From the NCBI GenBank assembly GCA_002284615.2, contig MU069644.1, positions 196,148 through 211,687 on the forward strand: DNA of 15,540 nucleotides. Direction: 5' to 3'. This DNA is from Dunaliella salina (Eukaryota > Chlorophyta > Chlorophyceae > Chlamydomonadales > Dunaliellaceae). A program made the translations under genes and the position numbers. This document shows, piece by piece, positions 1 through 9,162 of the stretch. The notes beneath the pieces are model-generated. The model did no database searches. It saw only the letters and a program-made list of their open reading frames with translations, and was not told the DNA's origin. Position 1 is the first letter of the stretch, and each line of letters begins with the position of its first letter.

Positions 1-282
1 ATTCCTGGTCACTTGCGACTCTGTCCGGGCCGACGGCCATGCACGGGGAAGGGCTCAGCCATGTGCACAGGAGCACAAACAAACATACTAAACGACACAT
101 GATAAATATCATTTAAATATTTCAACGATCAAACAGACCCGGGGTGGAATTAAAGGTTTACCTGTATATGTACATCCATGTTTGTCAGCGCGGCAATTCT
201 GGACTTCTAATGCTTCTCCCCTTCAATATATTCGCACATTTTGAAGTCTGCATGATTTTACTGAGTTGCGAGTACGCTAAGC

Positions 283-377
283 AGCAAAAGTGCACTTAAG
301 GAGCAAGTAAACTTGGCGGTCTACTTGGCTACAAGTGCTGTACTTGGGCTGCAAGTACCCTACAAGTAGTCTACAAG
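283..377. repeat. Cluster of CAAGT / ACTTG motifs
   Basis: Within 95 bases CAAGT or its complement ACTTG recurs about eight times, several within the longer word CTACAAGT. The spacing is irregular, and both orientations alternate, so this is not a simple tandem repeat. It could be a degenerate minisatellite or a cluster of protein-binding sites. Confidence 0.5.
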
Positions 378-684
378 TGAGAGCGTTGTCATAGTGGGAG
401 TCCCTTGGCCAAGAAACAATGGTGGTTTGGAAATGGTATCTAGCAGCACCATGCTGTCAGAAAAAAGCTTTTGGGCTCAAAAAGTGCTGCGCATGCCCTC
501 AACCACTGGCTTTCTTGGCAAGTAAAACACCAGAAACAAGGTGGCATTTCCCCAAACCCACCGTAGTTTCTTGTGCTCATCGCAATATTTTTTGGATATT
601 TTTGTCCGGCTTACGAGCAATACCTCCGATTTTTCACCTTGCCATTTGTCCTAGCTGGCGTAAACAATGGTGGGAAAGAGGTCT

Positions 685-691
685 TATAAAA
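685..691 (+). promoter_or_regulatory. Possible TATA box of the mTERF gene
   Basis: TATAAAA lies about 115 bases before the ATG at 806, a reasonable distance for a core promoter plus short 5' leader. The surroundings are AT-rich, so a chance match is possible, and no initiator or other element was recognised. Confidence 0.25.
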
Positions 692-805
692 AATTGATTT
701 TTATTCCATTCCACACAGTAAAGTCAAGCGAAGGTTTTCGAGTGACCACATGCGTCCCTGACTATAGGCACACTTTAATGTTTTTTCTTTCTTGAAACCT
801 TCATT

Positions 806-3800
806 ATGGCATTAGGCATAAAGTTGTCCCATATTCCGCTGGCACCAAGTCCAACAACTGTGTCCATTCCTCCCTTGCGCCCTTCACCTCTACGTGCTTC
901 CCCCCCTGCCAGTACCAGTACCAGTGGAAGCAGCATTAGACATGGCAGCATTAGACAAGGACACAGCCCTGTGCGCTGTGCAGCAACGAGCAAACCCAGG
1001 AGTGAAGGTAAGCGAGCATGTTTTTAAGCCAGGAGGTACCCTCCATATCATTGACTTGATGTTTCTCGAATGGGTTTGCCTTGGCTGTTGGTCATGCACC
1101 ATGAAATGCGGGCCATGTTTATTGCAGGCAATTTTAATGTGAATGTAGACCCAGCTTACATAGATGGGGCCAGTTACTTGAAGGTGAGCAGATGCGTCCG
1201 CTGATACTGTACAACTGTCCTGCATCACCAAGCCTTTCTTTTACGAGAAGTGCATCTGGGTCAAACGAATTTCTTTATGTGAGTTTAAAAGCAAGCCCAA
1301 AATGTTGGAAGTGAAACAAAGCCATGTCTTTCGTGGCCTTGTTACAATGAAGGAGTCAGAGCTTTCCATTGTTCTCTAACCTCCAATCGCCATGGAAACC
1401 TGTAGACACATGCTTCCAAGTTCGTGCTGACATTGTGGTGTGGATGAAGAAACTTTTTGCATCTCCAACTTGAGAAAAGTTACGCAGCGTTTGTGCCACT
1501 TCAAGATTGCTGTCATTTTTACAATTGCTTGCAGACCATAGGCTACACAAACCCTGCCGAAATTGCCCGCATATTAGATGTGGCCATGAATCCGGGGTGA
1601 GAGCGTCCGCCTTCAGGTCAATCCTTGGAAATGTCATCTGCCATCAAGTTTCTCAGCCCCAGCATCTTTCTGTGTTTGCAACAGAACACATGATGCAAAG
1701 GCTGTATCGCGGCATGTTTCCTGCAAATATATCTTTCTGCGATCTCCAAGCAAGTCACACACAAAGCATCCCCTCTTGTGCACCTAATGATCCGTGTTTT
1801 CCTGGAGCACTCAGGAGAAATGCTCCATGCATGGCTTTGCTGAGAGGCTCTGGCATCAGCTGCTCCTGTCACTGTCAAGCAGTTATTGCCTCATTTGAGT
1901 CTCCCATGTGTCTGTTTTGGTGCAGGTCCATGTTTGCTGATTATAGATCGGGGAAAAGGGCCACCAATGCCTCTGCAAGGCTCCTGAGTGTCCAGGACGA
2001 CATGGAGCCCGTTGTCAACTACCTGCTGAGCAAGAACATCTCTAAGGGTGACGTGATGAAGGTGGGCGCCTAGCCTCAGAAAAATCGGAGAGTCAATCTG
2101 AAAAGGCGGCAGCTCAGAAGCTTGCAAGTAGGGGACCTGGAACCTGCACAGGCCTGGCCCGACTCACAGGAAATAAAAAAAAAGAAGGAAAACAAACATA
2201 TGCACACTAATTCTGGTGCTGTAAAGAAAGATTTCCTCACTGGTGACCTCTGAGCTGCATTGACCTGGCTTGTCTCACAGATTTCAGAGACACCTGACAG
2301 CTCAGACTAGAAGTGACAGGGTGTTGCTGTTTGCCGCTTGCCTTGCTGCCTCCAGGTGATATCAGGGCACCCAGCAGTACTGTCCTACAGCGTGCAACAA
2401 CGGCTAGAGCCCTTTTGGCAGTACATGGCATCCTTAGGTGTGCAGGTGAGGTGGTCACTTTGGGTTCCATCACACTGCTTCTGGTTAGAAAAAGTCAAAG
2501 CGTGACGAGTTGCCATAAGCCGATTTTTCTCACACAGGCTTGGGTTTGCCCGTTGCAAATGGGGCTCCTCATGTGTGGCTGTTACCAAAAATGACCATAA
2601 TTTTGACACCTTCAGGCTCACTACGCCTTTTTGACAACAGTCTTTCCACAGTAGCACATCCATGAAGAGGTATTGTCTGAAAATGCAAAATGAGTGTGAT
2701 CTGAGATGAAACTGATTATATTGATTTCTGGGGCATCCAGATAACTCCTGGGCCGGAATCTTTTGAAATTCTAATGGCAACCCTCCATACATTCCATTTG
2801 TTTATATGTGCAAATTTGTTTGCATGATTTTGTGAAAGACGTGTCAGGGAATAGTACATGATCACCACTACAGCTGCCTTGGGGCATGTTTAAGGGTTCA
2901 CTTGCAGGCATAGAGTGGCAGCTGGAGGTTTGGGGCACACAGGGGGTGAGTTTGGCTGGCTGAGTGGCTGAATAAGCATGCCTAGCAAGCAGTAGGTTTC
3001 ACTAAATGAGACCTACTCAGTGCTGAAGACCTTTCTTGCCTAGCATTCGGGAGTTGCCCAAGATGGGTCACTCCGTGGGCTTTGCAGTCCATCTGTGGGC
3101 AATTCCAGCTCGCCATCTATATTTCATAATTTGTGGTTTAAAGATGGTGTGCTGCGCGAGTTGAGCTACGGGTAATGGCTGGTTGTTCGACAGGGATTGG
3201 AGACCTGACTTTTGGTGGCTGCCTTTTTTCTATCCAACATGCGCTTACATGCGTGCGAGCCATTGCAGCTGCATGGGGTTTTCACCTTGAGCTTGGCTGC
3301 CTGTGCCCCTCTACCAACCCCTGCTCCTGTACTCTCAACACATTGCACTCCTGCTCACAATTATTTCTAAACATTGGAGCATCTCACTGTGCAGGACTCA
3401 GAATTTCTGATGGCAGATGAAGGAGAGCATATGCAGGGTGGGAGTCGAATGCCCATAGTGACCTGGGGTATGTCCTCCCTTCCTCCCTGCTTCAGCCATC
3501 CCGAACTCCACCTTTCCTTCACAAGATTGCTTGTTGTGACAATGTTTACTCCATTGCGAGACAACTGGCAATTTCACTTTCCTATCAACTTTTTGAAATC
3601 GATGGTTTAATGCCTATGTTTACGGGGATGGGTTGTTTCTTCAGTGCAGAGTAAGTTCAGCTTGGCAGGGTGGCCTGGCTAAGTACCTAAGGGCCACCCT
3701 GCAATCAGCAATGAACAAGTTTTTGATCGTGCAGTCCTTACGATGTGAAGTGGCATCCGTTGACTGCCCAAACATAAAAGGAAGACGTCCTTAGGGGCTT

Positions 3801-4092
3801 TACCCCTAAAACTGCAGTCTCTACCGCTGCACCAGGAAAGGGTGACAGGTTGGTCTTATTTGCCACAGAAGCAAGAGTGGCAGCTTAATGTCTAACTAGT
3901 GCATATTCCTGATTTGCTGTAATGTACCGCATGCATGCTGCGCAGGATGGTCGCCTAGCTGAGGCAATCATTGCTCGTCCCTCCCTCCTAGGTCTGGACG
4001 TGGACAAGAACCTCGAAAAAATCATCGACTACCTGAAATACATCGAGACACCCCCTGAGCAGATCGTAAAGTATCTTTTGCAATCAATCTGA
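806..4092 (+). CDS. mTERF-family protein, probably chloroplast-targeted; six-exon split gene
   Basis: Six exons join in one frame: 806-1007, 1128-1183, 1535-1596, 1926-2061, 2356-2445 and 3946 onward. All five introns (120, 351, 329, 294 and 1500 bp) start GT and end AG, with donors such as GTAAGC and GTGAGC and acceptors such as TTGCAG. Exon 1 starts at the ATG in CATTATGG and encodes about 67 residues rich in Ser, Pro, Arg and Ala, with almost no acidic residues and ending near VRCAAT, as in a chloroplast transit peptide. Exon 5 (VISGHPAVLSYSV) and exon 6 (IIARPSLLGLDVDKNLEKI) match the mTERF repeat pattern of a Pro-x-Leu-Leu core followed by amphipathic helices. mTERF proteins bind organellar nucleic acid and act in transcription, splicing or translation; which role applies here is unknown. 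The 3' end is ambiguous: reading on gives a stop at 4090-4092 (230 residues, short for the family), whereas GTAAAG at 4066 could be a donor to an exon I could not find. Confidence 0.8.
2446..3945 (+). other. Long fifth intron of the mTERF gene
   Basis: This 1.5-kb stretch starts GTGAGG after exon 5 and ends GCGCAG before exon 6, both on codon boundaries, so the repeat domain stays in frame. It is far longer than the other four introns. No frame inside it resembles a family I know. It contains a short inverted repeat (AGTAGGT at 2991, ACCTACT at 3011) and, on the minus strand near 3834-3725, an A-box-like sequence. An additional small exon cannot be excluded. Confidence 0.6.
3725..3840 (-). 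repeat. Possible tRNA-derived (SINE-like) remnant
   Basis: On the minus strand 3834-3819 reads TGGTGCAGCGGTAGAG, which fits the Pol III A-box of tRNA genes (TRGYNNARNNGG type). It is followed by a short stem-loop in which AGGGG and CCCCT flank TAAAG (about 3806-3791). No convincing B-box (GGTTCGANNCC) was found, so this is not an intact tRNA gene. A decayed SINE or a chance match are both possible. Confidence 0.25.
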
Positions 4093-5155
4093 TTATTCTG
4101 TGTGGCTTGGGCTGTGCAATGAGCAGTGGATCCTTGTTTTTTTTTTACATTCTGGCTGAAAGAGCCAGTTCACATTGCTGCAGAGTACATATTTGCACTT
4201 GGTATTATTCCCACTTTCTGTGATGGGCCACATTTTTTTAGTCTGCGGGAACTGTCCTGAGTCTCTTGATGTACTCTCATCCATTTGTGTCCCTCCCTTC
4301 AGAACCACTGGTCTGTGTAGATCTCATGAGTCCTGCACTAACAAAAATGCAATCAGCAGCTCTCCTGCAAGTCTCCTTTTTGGATCGCACACGACCTTTT
4401 ATACCTTGCATGGCGAGCAGCCAAACCTGAACCTTTCTTGTCATTTCCAATTCACACCCGCATTGTATCAAATTGCATGGACTCTGGGTAGCATTTTTGA
4501 TTACATCCACAATTTCTCATATTTAAGGGCGGCGCATCGTGGTGTGAAGTGGAGCAAGGCAAAGGTAACCTTTTGGTGCCTGCTGGTCCACACTCGGTAA
4601 GAAAAAGAAGAAGACGATACACATTATATTTGCCTACGCCTAAGATATGAGCGGATTTGTTCCCATTTCTCAATCCCCATACCTACTGAGCACCAGAGTC
4701 GAGGTCAATTGTTAAAAGGTAAGGTAAAGTTACAAAGCTATATCCCCCTACATGGCAGCTGAGCGGAAACACAGAGGAGATTATCCAGATTAGATTAGAT
4801 TATATTATATTACATACTGAGGAGATCTGTCAGCCAGACTGACACAGAATGAAGACCCACAGCCAGACTGTTCGGCTGATCAGCCTTTGACGGCCTTTGA
4901 CTGGCCCGCGCCAGCCAACAGCAAATCATGAAAAAATAAGCTTTTTGTTGTGGTGCAAGAGGAAACTAGAAACAACTTGGTCACTCAGATGTTGGCGCAA
5001 AAAAGGTTGGCGCAAGAAAAAGCACCAGACAGGGTCCAGAAAAGCTCTAGTATTTTTGTCTCAAAGCACAGATCCCCTCATGTCGACACATGAAAAGGAC
5101 ATGTACCTCATCTTGGGTCTGTCCACAGGAGCGACGATCGCACACAGGAGAAATC
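4093..5155. other. Intergenic stretch, no gene recognised
   Basis: Open frames on both strands (for example 4175-4600 +) show no family resemblance and look like chance frames. The only structure seen is low-complexity sequence at 4787-4813, an AGATT repeat passing into TATAT. An mTERF 3' UTR or a further mTERF exon might lie here, but none could be identified. Confidence 0.4.
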
Positions 5156-5575
5156 TTATCTTCTTAAGAGGCAGTTTCCACGATCAGTGTGAGCTCTCAG
5201 TCGAAATCTACTGACATTCTGCATGGCATGCGGAGACAAATCCAGATGCTGGTATCCTGGCGTCCTGACAGGCTTGGGCACAATCTGATCAGAAGGCAAA
5301 GCAAGAAACGTTTGATAAGTGGCCAACTTGCTGTTTGTCGTTCGCGGGTCCACTCCCTCAACAGCTCTCCATGCACTGCGCATCCTGTGCTTCAAGTCAT
5401 CAGTAAAATCTTGTATGGAAATTGGCATGCCCTGCTTCATTGCCGTCACAAAGGAGTCACTGTGCCGCAATCCTTGTAGGCCATCTAGAACCTGAGCAGT
5501 CTAGCAGGAAGGTGCCCTAGAATGCATGTGCAGTTCCGCGCGACAGACTCAATAGCGGACTTGAACTAGTAAATT
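5156..5575 (-). pseudogene. LINE reverse transcriptase fragment, thumb/connection region
   Basis: The minus frame from about 5470 to 5156 aligns by eye with the region after the RT palm of the LINE at 7395-8366. Shared patterns include S.V.AM.QG.PISI.DF.DDL..R.RS.W, then P..R.PGY.HLDL..H.Q.N..RFRLRAHT. A shifted frame upstream, to about 5575, adds the family's FNSAIES segment, so at least one frameshift is present. Similarity stops soon after RLRAHT, near 5190, so the zinc finger and 3' end are missing. It lies downstream of the C-terminal fragment at 5640-6100, the reverse of the expected order, so it is a separate insertion or a rearranged piece. Confidence 0.65.
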
Positions 5576-5639
5576 GCAATGGCAAATGCCCACATTCTTG
5601 CAGAACAGCTTAGAAAAGAAAAACTACGTAGGAAGAGAA

Positions 5640-6100
5640 ACTCTCCCTACATCAATTAAGGAAAAGGAGACACATTGGCTCAAAGAGCCGTGAGTCCCCT
5701 CCACCGCAAGGTAAGAAAAAGAGAGAGCTAATGGGGATCTGGAGGGTTACGAGAAGTACCTGTCTCTGTACTTTGGCTGTGGGAAGTATTATTATGTTCA
5801 ATGGCGCGGCGTGTGGTGGCAAGTTTGTGGGCATATTGAACAGAATGTGCATGAAGTTGTTGAGCAAGCCTAGTGGCACGCTGATGATCCAATCCTAGTT
5901 GTTTGAATTGCTTCATGGTATGCTCAGTATAAATAGTTCCAACAACACCCAGGAGAATAGGATGAATGGAAACAGCTTTAGCACTAATAATCTTACAGAG
6001 GTCTGAATGCTGCTGCGTTGCCGCATGTAACTGATGCTCAGGCCTAGTGTCCTCACAGAACTTGATTTCTATGAGGTGCCCAGTTTGTGGTTGCACGCTT
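5640..6100 (-). pseudogene. Retroelement C-terminal domain with E-x-K nuclease-like motif, plus 3' UTR
   Basis: The minus frame 6096-5728 encodes 122 residues that match, in opposite orientation, the sequence at 10380-10707. Both copies share E/D-IKFCE-x-TRPEHQ, then QQH-x-DLC, then HPILLGV-x-x-TIYTEHT-x-KQF. E-I-K fits the (D/E)-x-K half of a PD-(D/E)XK nuclease fold; the PD half is missing because similarity ends near 6100. Below the stop at 5728, the minus-strand sequence to about 5640 matches the 3' UTR of the plus copy (10700-10830), including CCTTAATTGATGTAGGGAGAG. The sequence is probably the tail of a LINE-type element, and it ends at a deletion joining it to an RT palm fragment. Confidence 0.65.
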
Positions 6101-6127
6101 CATACCTAATCATTAGGGTTCATGATG

Positions 6128-6167
6128 GACCCTTAGAAAACTCATGTGACCCTTAGAAAACTCATGT
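6128..6167. repeat. Exact 20-bp tandem duplication at an element junction
   Basis: The 20-mer starting GACCCTTAGAAAACTC occurs twice back to back without mismatch. It sits where the RT palm fragment and the C-terminal fragment meet on the minus strand. It could be a replication-slippage duplication or a repair scar of the deletion. Confidence 0.9.
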
Positions 6168-6592
6168 GTGTTTCCCAAAACGATACATACGGCCTGTCCC
6201 CCAATGCATGATCACGTACAAATTGCCCAATCCTGTAAGTAGATGCCATGAAAGGGGCAATGACATGTTCAGAGGACTTAGCCATGTTTATATCAAAAGA
6301 TTTGAAACCTTATGCCTAAGTACTTGAAGGACTCCTTGTGGGGCAATGGCACCCCACCAATGGTGAACACAGGCAGGTTGGATCCTGAGGAGTTAGAATC
6401 CACCACATCGGACTTAGCTGTGTTAATGATGAAATGCTTTCTTCGGACATAAGCGGTCATTTGCGGTCCGCGTCAGATCATCAGCACGCAATAAATGTGT
6501 TACATGCACGCCATCTGTCCCCGTGACAGCACCTTGCACCCCTTCCGCAAGCTCATCAATGTTATTCACATTAGATCTTTCAAAGAAGTTCT
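6130..6592 (-). pseudogene. LINE reverse transcriptase palm fragment with mutated catalytic motif
   Basis: The minus strand from 6592 encodes NNIDELAEGVQGAVTGTDG and then HVTHLLRADDLT, aligning with the same segment of the LINE at 7317-7420. The catalytic YADD has become RADD (6477-6488). After TAND about 16 residues are missing and the frame shifts; it then resumes with FIINTAKSDVV (motif D) and ESFKYLGI (motif E). A second frameshift precedes SSEHVIAPFMASTYRIGQF, which reaches about 6170. The copy is clearly dead. The next expected part, the RT thumb, is absent and the C-terminal nuclease-like segment follows directly, so an internal deletion is likely. Confidence 0.75.
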
Positions 6593-6810
6593 CCGGCTCT
6601 CTCCTAGGCTAGCTGTGTCTAGTGTAAATTCTCAGGGCCTTGTCGTGCGAGATCAGCGTCACACACACACATCACCAACCTGGGAGCACAGTTCACTATG
6701 GATGTTTAACGTCCAGAGCTGGCTACAACCATCCAGACAAAGGACAAGTTCACTCGAGCTGATGGGAAGTGATGCGAGCGAGACAGGGTTGCTGGGATTC
6801 TGGGTTTGCT

Positions 6811-8724
6811 GTTTTCTGCCGCACTCCTGCATGTTGGAAAGCAGCAAAGCTTACTCCCTTACATAATAAGGGATCTCTGCTAGACCCTGCAAACTACTGC
6901 ATGCTTGCTGTGAGCGACATCATGTACAGGATCTATGCAAATGCGCTTCAAGATGTTGTTACAAGGTGGTGCAGAGAGAACAACAAAATTCCAGATACAC
7001 AAAATGGTTTTTATCCAGGCCAAAACACCCTGCAGCCAATATTCATTTTGCGTCATCTGCAGCATGCGGCACAGATTAAGCGCCCTCATTGCTCACCGAG
7101 GTTGTATGCAGCCTTCATTGATTTCAAGCAGGCTTACGATACAATACCCAGGGACTCATCTTCAAAACATTCGCATGCCATCTTGCTTGCTGGCTATCCT
7201 GAAAAATATTGATGACAATGATGAATACATACTGGTGGATGGGTGTAAGCGAGCACATGTGCATCCTAGATTAGGGGTTAAGCAAGGCTGTCCATTGCCC
7301 CCTCTGCTATTTTCCTTATATTAATGATGTTGACTGCCTGGCAGAGAATGTTAGCGGTGCAATTACTGGTGCTGAAGATTTTCATGTAACTTATATGTTG
7401 TATGCGGATGACCTCTGCCTCACTGCTAATCATCCCACTGAGCTTCAGCGCATGTTGGATAGGTTACATGGGTATGCGCATAGGAAAGGTTTAATTATCA
7501 ACGTGTCAAAGTCTGAGGTTGTGTCCTTCAATTCAGAAGGAAATAACGTTCCTATTTTCAACCTAGGTGGCGAGCAGCTCGCGCATGCTGAGTCATTCAA
7601 ACATTTGGGTATGCTGTTTACGAAACAATTTAACCCCCTTGCCTCTTCTGAGCATATGTGTGCACCTTTTTTGGCTGGATGTCGTCGTATCAGGCACGTT
7701 GCAGGTGAATATAAGCTAGCAGATAGGCCCCATACCGTGCTTTGGTTGACTAAGACATATGCTCTCCCTGCTAGCATGTATGCTAGTCAAATTTGGGGTA
7801 CCAGGTTTATGAGACCAGGAGATGAGATGACCTGCCTGTTGCAGACTGTGCACCTGCGTTTACTGAAGCAAATTCTTGGAGTGAAAAAAACTACACCAAA
7901 TTGGTCTGTGCTGCGTGAATGTGGGTTTGAACCATTACAATTTTATTGGTTTCGAGCTGCTGTCAGATTTTATAATGCCTCACTTGCCTGCAACAGCACT
8001 ACATTACGCAGGGTACTTGGAGCGGATATTGACATGAGAAGTACCTCTAAAAAGTGCCGGACATCAGAGTTTATATCTGCTTTTCAGGGATTGGATAGGC
8101 GCAACTACTTCACACATTGCGTGTTTTCAGGCCAGCCCATTAGGATAAATGATTTTGTGGTTGATTTACGGAAAAGGCATAGGAGCGTGTGGCCAACTGA
8201 GAATCATGCTGAACATGGTGCTTTATTAAACAGGTTAGCCAAGTACCATAACTGGGTAGCGCTTCCCTTCCGGCATAATTCTGCTTTTGGTAAACCTCTC
8301 CATACTCCTAGGTATCTGCATTTGGATTTGGGTAGGCATATGCAGAGGAACATTGCTTGCTTCTGACTGCACGCCCATAAGCTCCGAGTTGAGACTTCTC
8401 ATTGGCATGGACATGCACCTCAATGTGATTTATGTGTTTTAGAACAATGGCAGGATGAAAAGCACGTCATCTTTCTCTGCCCTTGCAACTTCCTGTGTTG
8501 TCTTAGAAGAAAGTATGCACATATTTTTAGTGCCTTCCCTGCTCACAGAGTAGTGTCAAATGATACAGGATCTTTCTTTTTTTTCTGATGCCTGCTCTCT
8601 GGATGTAGCTCGTTTCTTTCAAAACCAAGATACTCAGACTTATTGCTTCATCTCTGAGCTTATGGATTTCTTTCACCACACCGAGCAGCCAAACTTTCTG
8701 GCTGAAGCTTATGTTCCCTTGTAA
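6811..8724 (+). pseudogene. LINE reverse transcriptase (ORF2-like), broken by frameshifts and one stop
   Basis: The RT domain is recognisable in order: an N-terminal motif with NGFYPGQNTLQPIFILRHL, motif A (FIDFKQAYDTI, about 7115-7143), motif B (GVKQGCPLPPLLF, about 7274-7313), motif C YADD intact at 7401-7412, motif D (INVSKSEVV) and motif E (SFKHLGM). A thumb region to 8363 follows, then a CX2CX9HX4C finger at 8424-8480, and the C terminus LAEAYVPL ends at TAA 8722-8724. Frameshifts lie near 7147 and 7311-7319. A stop at 8364-8366 replaces the Arg of the family RFRLRAH motif, and another frameshift occurs in the T-run near 8570-8580. The longest unbroken stretch is 7395-8366. It cannot make a full-length enzyme as it stands. 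Confidence 0.85.
8720..8724 (+). terminator. TGTAA polyadenylation-like signal overlapping the LINE stop codon
   Basis: TGTAA is the usual poly(A) signal in chlorophycean algae. Here its last three bases are the stop codon of the retroelement. The same arrangement recurs at 12331-12335 and 14458-14462, so the overlap is conserved in the family. The true 3' end of this element lies about 260 bases further on, so use of the signal is uncertain. Confidence 0.4.
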
Positions 8725-8938
8725 ACCTTGTTAACCTTGTTTTCTGCCGCACTCCTACATGATGCAACACAGCACTTCTTCTTCACACACACGACGTACT
8801 CAGCTTTGGTACATGGTTGCCAGGCCTGCTCCCCTATGCCCCTCCCAGGGCAATGGGAGACTACTCCATCATCTGCTCGGTTTACAGTGCTGAGAATAGG
8901 TGATGTCAAATCCAGACCATTATACCACCAAATTCTCA

Positions 8939-8958
8939 ACAACTGGCTGGCCAGTTGT
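8939..8958 (+). other. 3' stem-loop of the LINE
   Basis: ACAACTGG and CCAGTTGT form an 8-bp perfect stem around the loop CTGG. It lies 23 bases before the (CAAA)n tail. In other LINE families a 3' stem-loop is recognised by the element's RT; that role here is inferred from position only. Confidence 0.55.
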
Positions 8959-8981
8959 GGAGCCAGTCCAAGAATAAAGGT

Positions 8982-9000
8982 AACAAACAAACAAACAAAC
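8982..9000 (+). repeat. (CAAA)n tail of the LINE
   Basis: About four and a half units of AAC(A) repeat end the LINE 3' UTR. Short microsatellite tails of this kind are common at LINE 3' ends in place of poly(A), and this one fixes the right boundary of the element. Confidence 0.75.
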
Positions 9001-9050
9001 TGAGAGCATGACCAGGATTCAGCAATAACCACGATTCAGCGTGACAGCCT

Positions 9051-9142
9051 TCTGGTGAGGCCTCTAACTTTCCAGTTAGAGGACCTTCCCTTAATGCATA
9101 TGGCCTTCGGCTTGCGTAGACTTCTCTTTTCTTTTCTTTTCA
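9051..9142. repeat. Short dispersed repeat with conserved hairpins, copy 1
   Basis: This stretch matches 11047-11138 along its length: CTGGTGAGGCCTCTAAC, a variable loop, TTCCCTTAATGCA, GGCCTTCGGCTTGCGTAGACTT and then a CTTTT-rich run. CCTCTAAC pairs with GTTAGAGG (8 bp), and GCC-TTC-GGC forms a second small hairpin. It begins about 50 bases after the LINE tail. It could be a small SINE-like or structured element; no A or B box was recognised. Confidence 0.65.
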
Positions 9143-9162
9143 ATAAAATACAAGGGAAAGAG

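Larger units (their letters stand above)
1..805. other. Upstream region of the mTERF gene, no coding region recognised
   Basis: No frame here resembles a known protein; an open frame at 419-697 has unremarkable composition and no family match. The region contains a cluster of CAAGT/ACTTG motifs (283-377), AT-rich sequence near 100-125 and the TATA-like box at 685. It probably holds the promoter and 5' UTR. Confidence 0.4.
6760..9000 (+). mobile_element. LINE-type non-LTR retrotransposon, 5'-truncated, with 3' UTR and tail
   Basis: The element starts, as far as can be seen, in the RT N-terminal part (WKAAKLTPLHNKGS, about 6834). It runs through the RT domain, thumb, zinc finger, stop and a 260-bp 3' UTR with a stem-loop (8939-8958) to a (CAAA)n tail at 8982-9000. 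No endonuclease domain or upstream ORF is visible before about 6760; the sequence from 6593 to 6760 could not be assigned. 5' truncation is typical of target-primed reverse transcription. Target-site duplications were not identified. Several related fragments in the window suggest a once-abundant family. Confidence 0.75.

Noticed and set aside
1507..2073. 188-codon open frame on the plus strand
   Set aside because: Only its last part coincides with mTERF exon 4; the earlier part overlaps exon 3 in a different frame and reads through an intron. It is not a gene by itself.
2385..2792. 135-codon open frame on the minus strand
   Set aside because: It overlaps mTERF exon 5 in antisense, shows no family resemblance and lies otherwise in intron sequence.
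4175..4600. 141-codon open frame on the plus strand
   Set aside because: No recognisable motif, no repeat copy elsewhere in the window and no splice context linking it to the mTERF gene.
6495..6866. 123-codon open frame on the plus strand
   Set aside because: Its first part is antisense to the minus-strand RT palm fragment and its end is the wrong frame of the next LINE.
8709..9032. 107-codon open frame on the minus strand
   Set aside because: It lies antisense to the LINE 3' UTR and tail; its Thr/Phe/Val-rich part comes from the complement of the CAAA repeat.
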